From: Akebia trifoliata
Taxonomy: Eukaryota > Streptophyta > Magnoliopsida > Ranunculales > Lardizabalaceae
Assembly (NCBI GenBank): GCA_017979445.1
Contig: CM030705.1
Location: forward strand, 11,694,679 to 11,758,678
Direction of reading: 5' to 3'
DNA: 64,000 nt
Shown here: piece by piece, positions 11,291 to 23,000 of the stretch
How positions within the stretch are numbered: position 1 is the first letter of the stretch
How the letters are laid out: every line of letters begins with the position of its first letter
Made by a program: the position numbers and the translations under genes
Notes under the pieces: generated by a model
The model's input: the letters and a program-made list of their open reading frames with translations, nothing else
Told to the model about the DNA's origin: nothing
The model's database searches: none

Positions 11291-12514
11291 ATTGGGTATC
11301 AAAAGCCTGTTGATTATACAGAATACCAGGCAATGGGAAAACAAAGATAAAATAAAATATTTCTTTAAAAGTTTTTCGATAATCAACCCCCTCAATGTGG
11401 ATGTTTCTTCATTAATTATAATCTACACACTAGAACATATTAGAAACTACTTAATAATTATATTTACTAAAGTAACTATTTTCCTAATAATGAAACATTA
11501 ATCTAAAGAAACATTTAAAATTTTAAAAAAAAAAGTGAATCAAAATGAATTTAGTAGCTTGCCCACATCTATGTCTGGTTGACCTCATCTTTCTAATTCT
11601 TAAGCTTGGATAATAAATAAAAAAAGTAAGTTTTCCTTGTGATCCCACACAATCTCCACATGGTTAGGTATACCATGGGTTGGATTTATTCCAATCAATT
11701 ATTTTATGAGCCAAACAATTATGGGCTTGAGCCAGAAACATGTACAAATCGTGGACTCCTCAAGAACCTTTTGTTGTCATATTGTCGTGCTTGTTGCACT
11801 CCACTGCATCAGTAGAGTAGCAAATCACATAAAGAAGGCCAACTAGGATGCAATTTCTGAGCAATGTATGGAAGAACCTGGGACAGCCCCCCCCCCCCCC
11901 CCCTCTCATTTTTCTCTCCCCCTATTTCTTCCTTCTATTTTCTCTCATCTATTATTTGCTTCTTCTACCCTCTTCCATTTCCTCATTGTTTTACCTTGTA
12001 ATGTTTAGGGAATTCTGGCATTTGACATGATCAACCCAACAAGTTTAGACTAAATGGGTGGGTTCGAGTTGGGCTTATGCTCAGAATTGCAGGTTCGGTT
12101 AGGACTTTGGTTTAATTCCATGAAGTTTGGGTTGTGCTCAGGTTGGTACTAATCCAATCCAACATGCCCAAGTTACAACTCCAACTTTTTTCTTGATTTT
12201 TTTTGCCATGCCTGATAAAAATAACAGGATCAATGCTACCAAATAGCTAATGTTAAATTCAACAAAATAAAATATTGTTTCAACAAGTATTATGATTGCC
12301 ATTTTGTATCCTATACGTTAACACAAATCCATTCCCAAGGCTTTAAATTTTGTGAGAAAGCAGAAAAAAGATAAAGTGAACATTTGCGTAAAACTTGCAA
12401 TAAGGATTTAGTATGATTCAGGGAATAAAAGTAATTGGATGAACATGAAGTAACAGGTTAAGCTAAATCTTGATTGCTCAATCATGAGGAACAAGGCTTA
12501 GCTGGTTGGCATAA

Positions 12515-12780
12515 AAAAAAACAACGATACATCAACTTCTGATCCTGGTCATAATTATTTGAAGTCAGCTACATGGTATCATCTTATCATGCATTCGATT
12601 ATAGGGTCATATCCAGTGCTACCTTGACAAGTGGCATGGTGTCCAGATGTCAGGCACGACAATCATCTTTTTTTATCGGTAAACCTGTTTTTAATGAATT
12701 CAGAAACTCGGGGGCAGGATTAGAACCCATGTCTCTGGTATCATCACCCAAAGATTGTCAGCCACAACAATCTTCAAAAA
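12515..12780 (-). mobile_element. SINE remnants
   Basis: On the - strand, 12780-12668 contains GGGTTCTAATCC, a Box-B-like element (GGTTCRANNCC), and ends TTACCGATAAAAAAA, typical of a tRNA-derived SINE or LINE tail. Bases 12540-12620 contain GAAGTCAGCTACATGG, which resembles the conserved 3' segment of Au-type SINEs (GGTCGGCTACATGGAT) from memory. Both are degenerate. Confidence 0.4.
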
Positions 12781-13888
12781 TTCAATTATGGTGGCACAAC
12801 TATACAAATATTAACTTGTGGCACAAAAAATCTTCTAGGTGGTAATCGAGTAATTTGAGTCACATGAAGAGGCAAATACCCAAGTTACTATAGTACATGA
12901 TCCACATTCTTAATGTTAATTAAATTGAGGGGAAAAATAAGGAAAATTAGTTCTACCATATATATGGAAAGAACCTAAAAGTGTTGTATTGTGCCATGAA
13001 ATGTCGAACTGTCATGTTCTGTCGACACAACGCTTCAAGTTACTTCGCTAGTGCAAATGCTTCAACAACCACTCCTTGTCAAATCCATCAATGGCTTTCA
13101 TGGAACATTGCTACTCTCAATCAACTCAACTTATTTATCAATTATGGTAGTTTCCATGAATGTTCCAACAAATGATTTCATTTCTGATCACCTTTCCAAG
13201 CCCTAATTCTGCCATATTTCTACCTCAACCACGAAAAAGTATAATCACTTTTAGAATGGAAAGAAACCCCATTTTACATATAATCATTGAAATATTTAAC
13301 TGCATATCACTATATATTCTCCATCTAAATCATCGATTGGATAAACAGAGCCCAGCAAAAGAATGACATGATAAAAATACATTGCTGATGCTCTACTAAA
13401 TGGAATATTATATTGCAAAAAATACAAAGAATGGATATGTGAGATATGGAGTACAAAATCAAGTGAATCACGATGGCTTCAAACAATTGAGTAAATAATT
13501 AACCGTTTTTTCAGTAATTATTTAAATCAAAAATCAAAACAAAGTAAAGAAAACTAATCAAAGAGGTTTAATCTTTTCTGTTTTTGGACATTTTGACGAC
13601 AACAATGTATGTGACAATCTCATGGGATGCTAGTTTCATCGTATAGAAACAAGGACATAAATTTTAAAGAAAAAAGTGTTTAGGGAATGAAAATAATTAA
13701 AACACGAGGAACTAGAGCAGAAGAGTAGTAAACATATTAAATAAATCCTTACGGACAATATAGAAATGATTATAAATGAAGCATCCTCAAGGAACAATCA
13801 AACATTCAATATATCAAAATGGACAACATCTAACACTTGGTACGAATTAACAAAGCTCCATCAAACTTAAGAGGAGAAGAATTGATAC

Positions 13889-14051
13889 CTTGTTCTCTTC
13901 ATTGCTGAGACATTGCAAGCAGCGCTGAATTACATGGTTTCCGTTCAAGTCCTTGATGAGATGAAGAAACCCAGGTTCAAGGGCAGACGTAACATGTAAT
14001 ATCTGTCGCTGGGTTTTGAGAGTCTCAATTAACTTTTGTACTGCACGAGTG
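13889..14051 (-). CDS. Pumilio exon 2: PUF repeats 3 (end) and 4
   Basis: Acceptor ACCAG at 14052; 163 bp; encodes TRAVQKLIETL (end of repeat 3) and NGNHVIQRCLQ (repeat 4), ending SNEENK at a GTATC donor. Intron 1 is only 102 bp; the following intron is over 7 kb. Confidence 0.9.
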
Positions 14052-14153
14052 CTGGTAGAATAACAACTTGTTAAAGCCCCTCAGAAGCAATGTAAAGTAC
14101 AAGAAATAATATACGATAAGGAAAAGAACAAACAACATATGACAGATGTATAC

Positions 14154-15711
14154 CCGTGCATGTTTAAAGAGATTTTGACAAGCTTGCCAGGTTCACTTGT
14201 CACCATGAGCAGAATCTGCATTCTTTGTTCTTCGGTGCACACATCCAACAACTTCTGTACAAGATAATTCCCAAATGGGTTCATCATGAGTTCAACAACA
14301 TGACCAATAATCTCACTAAATATCATTTGCACGTCTTGTGGTGTCCCCTCGTCGAATTTCCGTTGTAAAAACCGACAACCATGTTGATCTTTGGCTAAGA
14401 TGTAAACATAACCTTGGACTTCCAACAAGGAATTATATTTCAATGGCGGAAGTATGGGCAATATCTATTCGGACTACTACTATTTTCAAATTCCACAGAA
14501 GACCCTTTTTTGTCTTCCTTTGAATGCTCGCATCTTTTGTTGATCACATAATTCAAACCTTTTTCCTGAAAGATTAAGCTATCCTCGAAAGTAAAAGCTT
14601 CGAGATCACGTACACCTCTCGACGAGGGAAGAGAATGAAAGTTCAAACCATTTGTGGTTGATCTTTCCCTTGTGTTAATTATTGGAAGGTCATGATGTAG
14701 TAAAGGCTCCACACCTATCAAATGAGGAGAACCTAGTGAATTTGATACACCTCTATCTCCACTAAAATCCATCCAATTTCGTTGGGAATACAAGAATGCA
14801 TCACCAATGGAAGGCCTAGCAATAGAAGAGACAGTATCGGGGGAATGAACTATACCAAAAGCAGCATTTTGGAGCTGCAAATTACTTAATATCACATTAT
14901 TTGAATGCTCCATCGTTTGCTGTGGCAGATAATTTGTTGGGGTTGTGAAGTATCCCGGGCGAGAAAACAAAGAATTAGATCGAGGAGGGGAGATACTTGA
15001 CTCTGATAAATTACCCATTTGATTTTCATGCTGAATTCCCAACAATGCTGATCTTCTTTCCTCATCCAAACCAATAGGACTCAAAGGAAAGGAACATTGG
15101 ATCCCTCTGTAATCCGAAAAACATTTCCCGTACCCTTCAAACAGACCATTCTTTGCAACATTACGATAGTTAGTACCAACCAATGATCGATCGCTAAATT
15201 GAAACCCATAGGGATTGATTGGAAATCTTCCAATCATCGACAAATCCTCTTGTTCATTTCTAATACACATTCTACCTAGATTCTCTGACAAACCCAATTC
15301 ATCGATTGAATTCTTCCCCAGATGAGAACCAGATGATTTTGAATCCAATCTTTGACCATTTGAGCGATGGGTATTTCCAAATGGGTTCTGGAATTTAACC
15401 TCCTCAAAGGAGGGTGGAGTCGGCGATCCATCGTCCGAAGACGAAATCCCGTATGAAAACAAGCTCGATGAAGAGCCTTCAGATTGTAGATTCAACCCAC
15501 TAACAGGGGAAACACACGTATACTTATGATGGTAAGATCTATCATCATCAAATACACCATGAATTGTTCTCTGTGTTGGACTAGAACCATGACCATGACC
15601 ATGAACATCATTGTTATCATGTTGTTGTTGAAGGAGATGATTATGAAGATTGAAAGATGTTGCATGAGGGATCTCATTTAACAACATTTCAAACTCTTCA
15701 TCTTCCTTCAT
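14154..15711 (-). CDS. Pumilio exon 1: N-terminal region and PUF repeats 1 to 3 (start)
   Basis: ATG at 15711-15709, starting MKEDEEFEMLLNEIPHA. The first 417 residues are Ser/Asn/Gly-rich with His runs, as in the disordered N-termini of plant Pumilios. After the frame change near 14461 come LKYNSLLEV, repeat 1 (AKDQHGCRFLQ), repeat 2 (MNPFGNYLVQ) and the first half of repeat 3 (ISLNMHG). The donor is at 14153 (GTATAC). The GG at the exon end joins C of exon 2 to make Gly. As read here the first frame would stop after 423 aa with no RNA-binding domain. Confidence 0.85.
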
Positions 15712-16260
15712 GGTTTCTTCTTCCCTTTTTGATATTTTTTTTTCTCAACTTGTGAAACAAACAAAGATAAGAAAGAGAGAGAGACAGACAGACACAGAAA
15801 AACCAAAAAAAACAAAAACAAAAACAAAACAAAACCCAATCTCAGAATCCAAGAACCCTCATCAAATAACGATTGAGAAAGACTAAAAACCGAATACCCA
15901 TAAGAGATTACCAAGTTTTCTGGGTTTTTTTGTGATGATGGTTGATGAGGTTATGGTGGTGGTAATGGAAATTCAATCGCATTTCATTTAATCTCAATCT
16001 CATTTGAGTTTGGGTTTTGAGAAAAGTTGGTGAGGCAAGCAAAGATGAAGAAGGAGTAGAGACGGGTTTCCATTATGTTGTTATCTGAGCGTAGATATAC
16101 GGTTGAGGGTTCTGTATACGCTCACGCCATTAAAACGAGAGAGAAGAAGACAAAGAAGAAAAGAGAGAGAAAGCCACACTACTGTAACTCAAGAGACGAG
16201 AGAGTATACCAAGGTCTACTTATTATATATATATTTTTATTACAATAAGGATCACTTTTA
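15712..16260 (-). promoter_or_regulatory. Pumilio 5' UTR and promoter region
   Basis: Upstream of the Pumilio ATG. The sequence (read on the - strand) is rich in TC tracts, as in many plant 5' UTRs, and a TATA-rich run lies at about 16217-16240. The transcription start cannot be fixed. Confidence 0.4.
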
Positions 16261-18171
16261 ATTTTTAATATTATCAACCCAATTTTTATTTTTTCAGTTT
16301 TTTATTTTATTTTATATCTCCAATAAACAAATTGTGTGTGTGTCCTTCCTTAACAAGCTAACTTGATTTTCCTTAAAAAAACAAAAGTTAAATTGATTTT
16401 CTCCACACCAACAGCTATATTATATCTTGTAAAACATTCTATTATTTTATAATATAAATATTAAAAAATTACGTAAAGGACCTTGGCAGAGGGATTTCTT
16501 TATAATTAATCATTGAATTCATTCACCACATTTCTCAATATTGAATGCCTTAACCGATTGATCTCATTATTTTCGTGAAAAAAAATTGGATTTTCAACAT
16601 CTCAATTAAGTTTTTGAGACTCCATTCCATTTGAAAGGATTTAAGAAGGAAGAAGAAACTATTTTCAAGAGTTTTTTCAAGTTTTTTGAAGATGAATGTT
16701 AAAAAAAGGGATTTTTTCAAAAAAAATCTTCACTTTTGGATGAAAATCAATCAAGGATGATTCTTTTGTTTGAAATCATCTATATAAGTTGTTATCTCAA
16801 ATTTTTAGTCGACTTTTTCATGTATTTTAGTAAAAAAAAAAAAACTCAAAAAACGAAGATGAGTGGATTTAACTAGCATCGAATTCACCACTTTTTATTG
16901 TTGAGTTCGGCATTGTTTTAAAAATTCTCAAATTTAACATAAAAATTTGTGACATTGACAATAAATAAAATTTGTGAGTTTGACAATAAATAAAAAATGG
17001 TGAGCTCGCCAATAATGAGGAACCATTAAGAAACTTTTTTTTTTACTAAATGGACTATTCAAAAATCGCCCAAAACTTAGGGATTATTTAGAAAAAAAAT
17101 CTCTCTGTCAAAGTCCTTCAACTTATTTTCCCTATAAATATATTTTGGTCACTTTGAAAGGGCTTTAATCTAATGATTCAAATATAGCATTTCTTCTTTC
17201 ATATTTTTTGATGATCCAATATGACAACATTTACTTTTGAATTTAGTAAGAGATTTAAAAGGATCTTAGGGTTCGACGTCTTACAATTATCGAAGTGAAT
17301 GCAACAAGGGAATGGAAAAGTGAGTTTTTGAACATTTAGGGGGTAAGGTTCTAGTATTGCAAACAATGATTGGCGATGGATTAACTCCCAATTTACTGGA
17401 ACAAAATTTGGAAGTGAAAGTGACACTCTTAATAGAAGGACTCAATTACTAAGGTCTTATTGGTGAATTGCCCTAATTCGATATTGTTGGTTGATTGGAT
17501 GCCCATGTGAGTCCATTCCCTTAACACACTCAAACTGACACATATTAGGACTCCTCTATCTGAGAATTAGAGTCCTAATCAAATTGAAAATCTATTTGAT
17601 TAGAAGACTTCTACAATTGAATCTCATATTCCTATAAAAGGGGTAAGAGACTTGAACATGAGAATTATCAAAATCTCTTAGATTCTTCCTCAATCAAATC
17701 TCCTCTTTAAGTATACAAGGTTTTTTGGGTTTCTATCCAAAGTACTGTAGGTTTAAAGAGTGAAAATTCTTGATTTATCTAGTAATGTTAATGTCAACGA
17801 GTATTTGGACTCTTCGATCTTGTGACACGATTCAAGGTTGGATCTCCATCGCACATAACAAATATGCTCCTAAACCTCTAACGGATATACTTCAATAAAC
17901 ATGTATTATATATATTATACAGTACCAACCATACTCTAAACTAGGATAAAAATAGTGCTATCGTTGTCGGATGCTGTAAAAAAATTTGCCACCTCCTAAT
18001 AAGAGGCATATCTAGATTGATCTTAAATACACCCTACGGGGTTGATGGAATCCGAATCCCATCCATTGACAAACAACATGTAATTTGTTATCAATTATTC
18101 TTCATTGAATCTAACTCCTAAAGAATGGACAAGTTGATTAAATAAAGAATAATGTTGAAGTAACCCCAAGA
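16261..18171. other. Non-coding; possible LTR remnant at about 17430-17890
   Basis: AT-rich intergenic sequence. Around 17633 a TATA-like CCTATAAAAGGGG precedes a leader-like stretch, as in a plant LTR, but terminal TG/CA and a target duplication were not found. No coding frame is convincing. Confidence 0.3.
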
Positions 18172-18295
18172 TTTTCCTCATATCGTACTTTCCTGGTTTT
18201 GTGTAGGAATCATAGATGATTTTCATCGAATACAAGTGAAAAAGCATCTATGATTCCTACACACTTCCACATCAGGAAAGTGGGATATGAGGTAT
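18172..18295. mobile_element. Foldback MITE (CTGAYGTG family)
   Basis: Hairpin: the left arm CCTCATATCGTACTTTCC plus GTGTAGGAATCATAGATG pairs with the right arm CATCTATGATTCCTACACAC and CAGGAAAGTGGGATATGAGG. Shares the stem skeleton described for 2446-2643. Confidence 0.7.
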
Positions 18296-18482
18296 AATTT
18301 GCAAAACTCCATGAAATCATGTTTAGACTTTGTTCAAGGTGCTTCTATATAAATACAAATAAAAACCTTATTTTTTTTCTTTTTAATAATGTAATTTTCA
18401 AAAGTTTTTTTACTAGACGATTTTTTTTTAAAACAAATCCCTCAAATACTCTCTTTTCTTGTTCACCATGTAAAAAATGTGA

Positions 18483-18690
18483 TTTTTTTTTTTTTTTTTG
18501 ATAACAAAGGGTATTTGTGCCAGCTTGTGCGCACCAGACTAGTCCATACGCCGTGCACTCAGGCTATACCCCACTACGTGGAGCGGTGCATGGCCACCAA
18601 GATTTTTTATGAGTAGTGGGATTTGAACTTGAGACCATTGAAAGAGCAGATTCCTTGGCCCCAAATTACTACCATTCAGTGTGATTTTAT
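18483..18690 (-). mobile_element. tRNA-derived SINE with poly(A) tail
   Basis: Read on the - strand: a Box B (AGTTCAAATCCC, near 18617-18628) about 130 bp from the end, a body with CACGTAGTGGGG, and a terminal TTTGTTATC followed by an A-tract (T17 at 18483-18499). Box B plus a 3' A-tail after TTATC fits a plant SINE; Box A is weak. Confidence 0.55.
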
Positions 18691-18916
18691 TTATTTGGTT
18701 AAATAAATTTACTTTTTATTTTAATATAATAGGCTTTAGAGGTCCTACTTGTTACACAAGAAACGGAAAGGGAGAAATGATTTATAACAAATAGAGATAC
18801 TTTCATTTTTATTAGATAAAATTACATAAATATCTCATACTCTGCTTGGCCAAAAAGCAACTTGATGTCCGACCTTTCATTTCCGCCAGCATTGACTAAT
18901 GAATAGTGATGATTGC

Positions 18917-19060
18917 ACGCCATCTTGGTACGCGATTGGGTACACGGATGAGTGGCAAGAGTACAGAACCGCACATCTTTTTTCTGTGTTTCCCTATGAA
19001 ACGATTTATGGTTCTTTGACCTTGCCACGTCAGCCGCGTATCCAATCGTGTACCAAATTT
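18917..19060. mobile_element. Foldback MITE, subfamily shared with 35958-36127
   Basis: The arms CTTGGTACGCGATTGG / CCAATCGTGTACCAA and GAGTGGCAAG / CTTGCCACGTCAG pair. The outer arm (TGATGATTGCACGCCATC) resembles the outer arm of the copy at 35958. Short frames on both strands across it are palindrome shadows. Confidence 0.7.
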
Positions 19061-19788
19061 GTATTTTTATTTCTACTCTTATTCAAAGCGGGACGCGTGA
19101 CATTTAATATATCGGTTCTGAAGTGTATGGATTCTGAACGTATCTCGTGAGATATTGAATTCTAGTAAAAGTGTAGGAATTCCAAGAAGACTTTCCTAAG
19201 TCCAATTTCATTGGACACATGGCGTCCAATGATTCAATAATATGCTGCCATGTGGGCAAGGAATAAGGTTACTTAGAAAATCAGATTGATTAGAAAATTA
19301 AAGAGGCCTAGGTAACGTGTATTCTTCATTTTGATCAAAGAACATCTGTTATTTATAAGTTTAATGCTATGTTACCTGATTCCTGAGTTCGTTTAGTTCA
19401 AATTTGGATTCGTAATTCATAATTCGCCAATCAAGAATGAACCTGGCTCGTAGGGATAGCCATAGATGAGGTATTTGAAGGTTGAAATGATGAATAAGGT
19501 TAAAAAAAAAAAAATGGTATATATTTTGAAAACAAAAAATCAGATTTTTTTTATTTCCAAATTGAAGATGAAAGTTTTTGTTCATTTCCTATTCATATGT
19601 CAATAAAGACAAAAGACCAAAGAGTTATGCTATCAATTTGAAAAGTTAGGGGATTTCTTTAATATTATCAATATGTTGAGGGGATCGTCAAAGAAAGATA
19701 TTCAAATCATTCAACTCACGTGTATCGTTCACAGCCCGCATTACATGTCACTTGAGTTAGGTACTTAACTTTCAAAACATGTAATTCT
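19061..19788. other. Non-coding
   Basis: Nothing recognised beyond short homopolymers. Confidence 0.4.
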
Positions 19789-20085
19789 TCAGGAGGTTTT
19801 TTTTCTTACACATTTCACCGGAGTTCTAAGGTTAAACCTTGGGTTCAAGTTCCAAGAGGCCATGAAGGCTCTTGTTGAAGCATTGTCTTCAGTGTTGGCC
19901 TCCAAACTTTTAACTTTGAATTGGACATCCCTCACTATGATGCATTCTAGCAGCTCCAGGGGAAAAACTTGCTTTTGAACACACGTCAGTATTTTTCCAA
20001 TCAAATGTGGTGGATAACGGCATTGAAAGTCAACCTCTTCACTAGGGAGCTCAGAGACTTCCCCTTTGTGTTGGTGCATAACCAA
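19789..20085 (-). pseudogene. Unrecognised coding-like fragment
   Basis: A 98-codon - strand frame with balanced, protein-like composition: it includes ELPSEEVDF, RYPPHLIGKIL, QVFPLELLECIIVRDV and PRFNLRTPVKCV. It looks more like real coding sequence than the neighbouring frames but I do not recognise the family. There is no upstream exon I can support; just upstream on the same strand (about 20210) DHLFFGCEFS resembles a LINE zf-RVT snippet. It is most likely a gene or element fragment, not a working gene. Confidence 0.35.
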
Positions 20086-23000
20086 TCAACTTCACTGTTC
20101 TAATCCATGTTTGCATGGTTGATGTTGGATCTTTTTAACGGCCTCTGCTATAGATTGTATGAGAATTCACATCCGAAAAACAAATGATCTTCCGTTTACA
20201 TGAGAAAGTTATGTTTGGTAGGTACCTATCGAATCTATTTTGTTAGATTTAGTAAGTACTCACCGAATTAATTTTGTAATGTTTGGTAGGTACCTATTGA
20301 ATTTGCTGAAACAAATTTGAGTTGAACCTATCGAACAAAATTTATTTAAAAAATCTACAAGTTTTTCGATTCAAAATCATCGTTTTAAGATTTTAATAGT
20401 GGGATTTCTATCTTCATTGATGATTAAATGCAAAAAAGTAAAAGAAATTACAAAGAAATAAGATACCTTGAAGAAAAAAACCTTAAAGTTTATTCTCTAT
20501 TGCTTCAATCTCTCACAAAACTCAATAGTAGATGAGTAAGAAGATGAGGAAGAGGAGGAAGGACGGAAGAAGTGAATTTTGGGTTTTTCATTCTAAGTGA
20601 TGGTGTGTATGGATAAAATAGTAATTTACATTTTTTTTTCTTCATAAAAGTCACTTAAATGGGTCAAAATTACCATTAAGTATATGCAAATAGACCCACC
20701 ATTTATGTAAGCCCATATACTCTAAGCAAAAGTTGGTATGGCAATAAAAGCATTCTTACAATAATGTCATTAGATATAGGGGTGTCAATGGGTCAGTTCC
20801 TATGAAAATTAAAATCATAACCACTATATTTTTTTTATTCCAATTCTAAAATAAGTGGAGCTAAAACCTCCAAGAATCATGGGTACCCATCAATTCTGAT
20901 TCTCAAAAATCAAATGAGAATTTTATTTTAAAATCATTATAAAAAAAATATTCTTCTAAAAAATAACATATTATTTACAAAATATCAACTTAATAATAAT
21001 TTGTTTAACTAAAAATATGATTTTAATGATTTTTTTTCAAAAATTAAAATTCATCTTCTTTGCAAGTAATAAACTTTAAGAAGAGATGACTCATTTTAAG
21101 CTCCCAATATTTAGTTTATATAAAAAAAAATTGAAGAACTTTATATATGTTAATTTTAAAATATTTGAAAATTTTAAATAATGTACAATGTAAAAATAAA
21201 TGACAAAATAAATCGATTTCGAGTATTCACAGGTATCCATTGATAGAACCTAATAGTCCCAATTCTTATCGATTTGGTTTCATATTAGACCCCGCTCTAA
21301 TTAGTTCCAATAAAAAGGAATTGGAATGTGGTTTTCGATCTTGGTTCCAATCTGATTCCCGATAAATGATTAGAGAGAAAAAAAAAAAAACGTTTCAATA
21401 ATGAAAATATAATAATTTGTATTTTTTTCCCCTTTAATTTCCATTAGAAGTCTATAAGAGAAGATAACTTTTAAGGGAAATAAAAGTTTTAGTTTGAATG
21501 CATTACTAATTTGGGGGCGTAGTTTCCATCAACATGTGAACCAAAGGCTTGTTTTAGAAATTTGCAGGTGGTATGGTGTGGACACTGGACACGTGCCGCA
21601 GACCTGCAGCGCCAACCACGGGTAGAGGAATGGTCTTGAAAAGGGTATTTTAGAAACACCCCCCTCTTATATTGGTGATATTAGATTTACCCCCTTGTAA
21701 AAAATACAAGATTAGGTTTACTCTTTCCATAAAGAAAATGGATCGTTGACTTACGGTCAAGAGATATAAAAGTATTTTGCAAGGGTAAATCTAATTCACA
21801 AGGATGTTTCTAATTTCTAAAATATCCTTTTGAGAAATACATCTTTGCTCAGGTGGGTGAAACAATCCCACAATTTTTTATTTATTTATTTATTTTATTA
21901 TATATAAAAAATAACATTTTGATGTCCTAACTTTTTCAGATAACCACACCTTATATTTATATTTAGGATGGGTAATTTTGAGGAACCCCTCCATGTTTAG
22001 AAAATTAGAGATATTCCTTTGTTTTCAAATTGATGATTATCCCTTGACTATGGTATTTCATGGAGACTAACGTAAAATGACTGAAATTCCCTCATCTTCA
22101 ACCTTTGCCCGAAAAAAAAAAAAAAAAAAAAAAACACAACTCATCGTTTTCATATTATAAGGCAAGTCATCTCGAACTTAAACATGCTGGAATTTCAAAC
22201 TAGTTTCCTTTAATGGGTTGAATTGTTGCTTAAGTGAAATAAGGGTAAAATTGAAAGTTGATTTGTAATTTAATTGGGATTTCCAATTCGTATAATCTCC
22301 CTTTAAGTTTTTTCCAATCACCAAGACATTTATACACCACAATAGAAACTGTTCTTGTGTTCTAGATGGGACATTGAGATCATTGGTTTTCTACCATAAT
22401 TGAATTGGATTAAAGAATCAAGATCAAGACAAAGTAAGGATTCATAATTCTTTACTGCTTTATATCTAATATTCACAGATTGAGTTAAAAGAATGATTAG
22501 ATGTGTTAGCTTAAGAATCATTATTTATTCTATTTTTCCCTAACAAAACATTTCTATCACCTTCAACCATCAAACCTCGAGAAACAGGTTGGGATTGTTT
22601 GGGAGGTCAAGAAGACAAGATTGAAAAGGTTCAATACATTAAGAATAGTAATAATAGTTTATTTTAGAGGTTGAAAAGACCATGGGTTTCTTTAAAACAG
22701 ACTTTTTGTTATGAAATTAAAGGTGATGGTGTTTTGGTCATTTTATGTTAGTCTCTCAAGCAAGACCGAATTAAAAGTTTGGCCCTGTTAATTTCCCTAC
22801 TTATACTATCCAAATCATCATGTAAGATAGTCTATCCAAGCTTTCAAAGTTTGTGCCACACATGATGACTATTTAACTAGTTTAGCGGGTCTCACACGTG
22901 AAGAGCGTAGTCAAGCAAACCTAGAAACGAGAGTTCCATCAAAAGGTTGGGATTCCTCTTTCCCACGCCTCTATTATCGCATCTAACTCTAGAAAAAAAA

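Larger units (their letters stand above)
6716..13888 (-). other. Pumilio intron 2 (7.2 kb), transposon-loaded
   Basis: Phase-0 intron between PUF repeats 4 and 5. It holds LINE and SINE debris, a 0.3-kb tandem duplication (9003-9622), LTR-like stretches, a (TA)n run near 7050 and a C-tract at 11887-11902. Open frames in it, including a 199-codon one at 9616-10215, show no recognisable domain. Its size is far above the roughly 100-bp first intron and reflects transposon insertion. Confidence 0.75.
4651..15711 (-). pseudogene. Pumilio-family RNA-binding protein, APUM12-like, five exons, one apparent frameshift
   Basis: Exons on the - strand: 15711-14154, 14051-13889, 6715-6552, 5750-5492, 4758-4651 (TGA at 4653-4651), all with GT..AG junctions. 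Exon 1 gives a long low-complexity N-terminus (about 417 aa), then eight PUF repeats, recognisable by HGCRFLQ, FGNYLVQ, HGTRAVQ, NGNHVIQ, HGCCVLQ, FGNYVVQ, SSNVVQ and FANYVIQ, then the usual tail (RTSPYCKRIYS). Known role: PUF proteins bind UGUA-type sites in 3' UTRs and repress or destabilise mRNAs in the cytoplasm. The reading frame changes at about 14461: the upstream frame stops at 14440, while the frame giving LPILPPLKYNSL is closed just upstream of this point. Adding one base makes the exon lengths sum to 751 codons (750 aa), so a single-base lesion or sequence error is likely. Everything else looks intact. Confidence 0.85.

Noticed and set aside
14440..14560. A short intron explaining the Pumilio frame change
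   Set aside because: The only acceptor in a usable frame (AATAG before ATATTGCCC) would need an intron of about 46 bp or a donor in the wrong phase, and homologous residues (LPPLKYNSL) directly follow.
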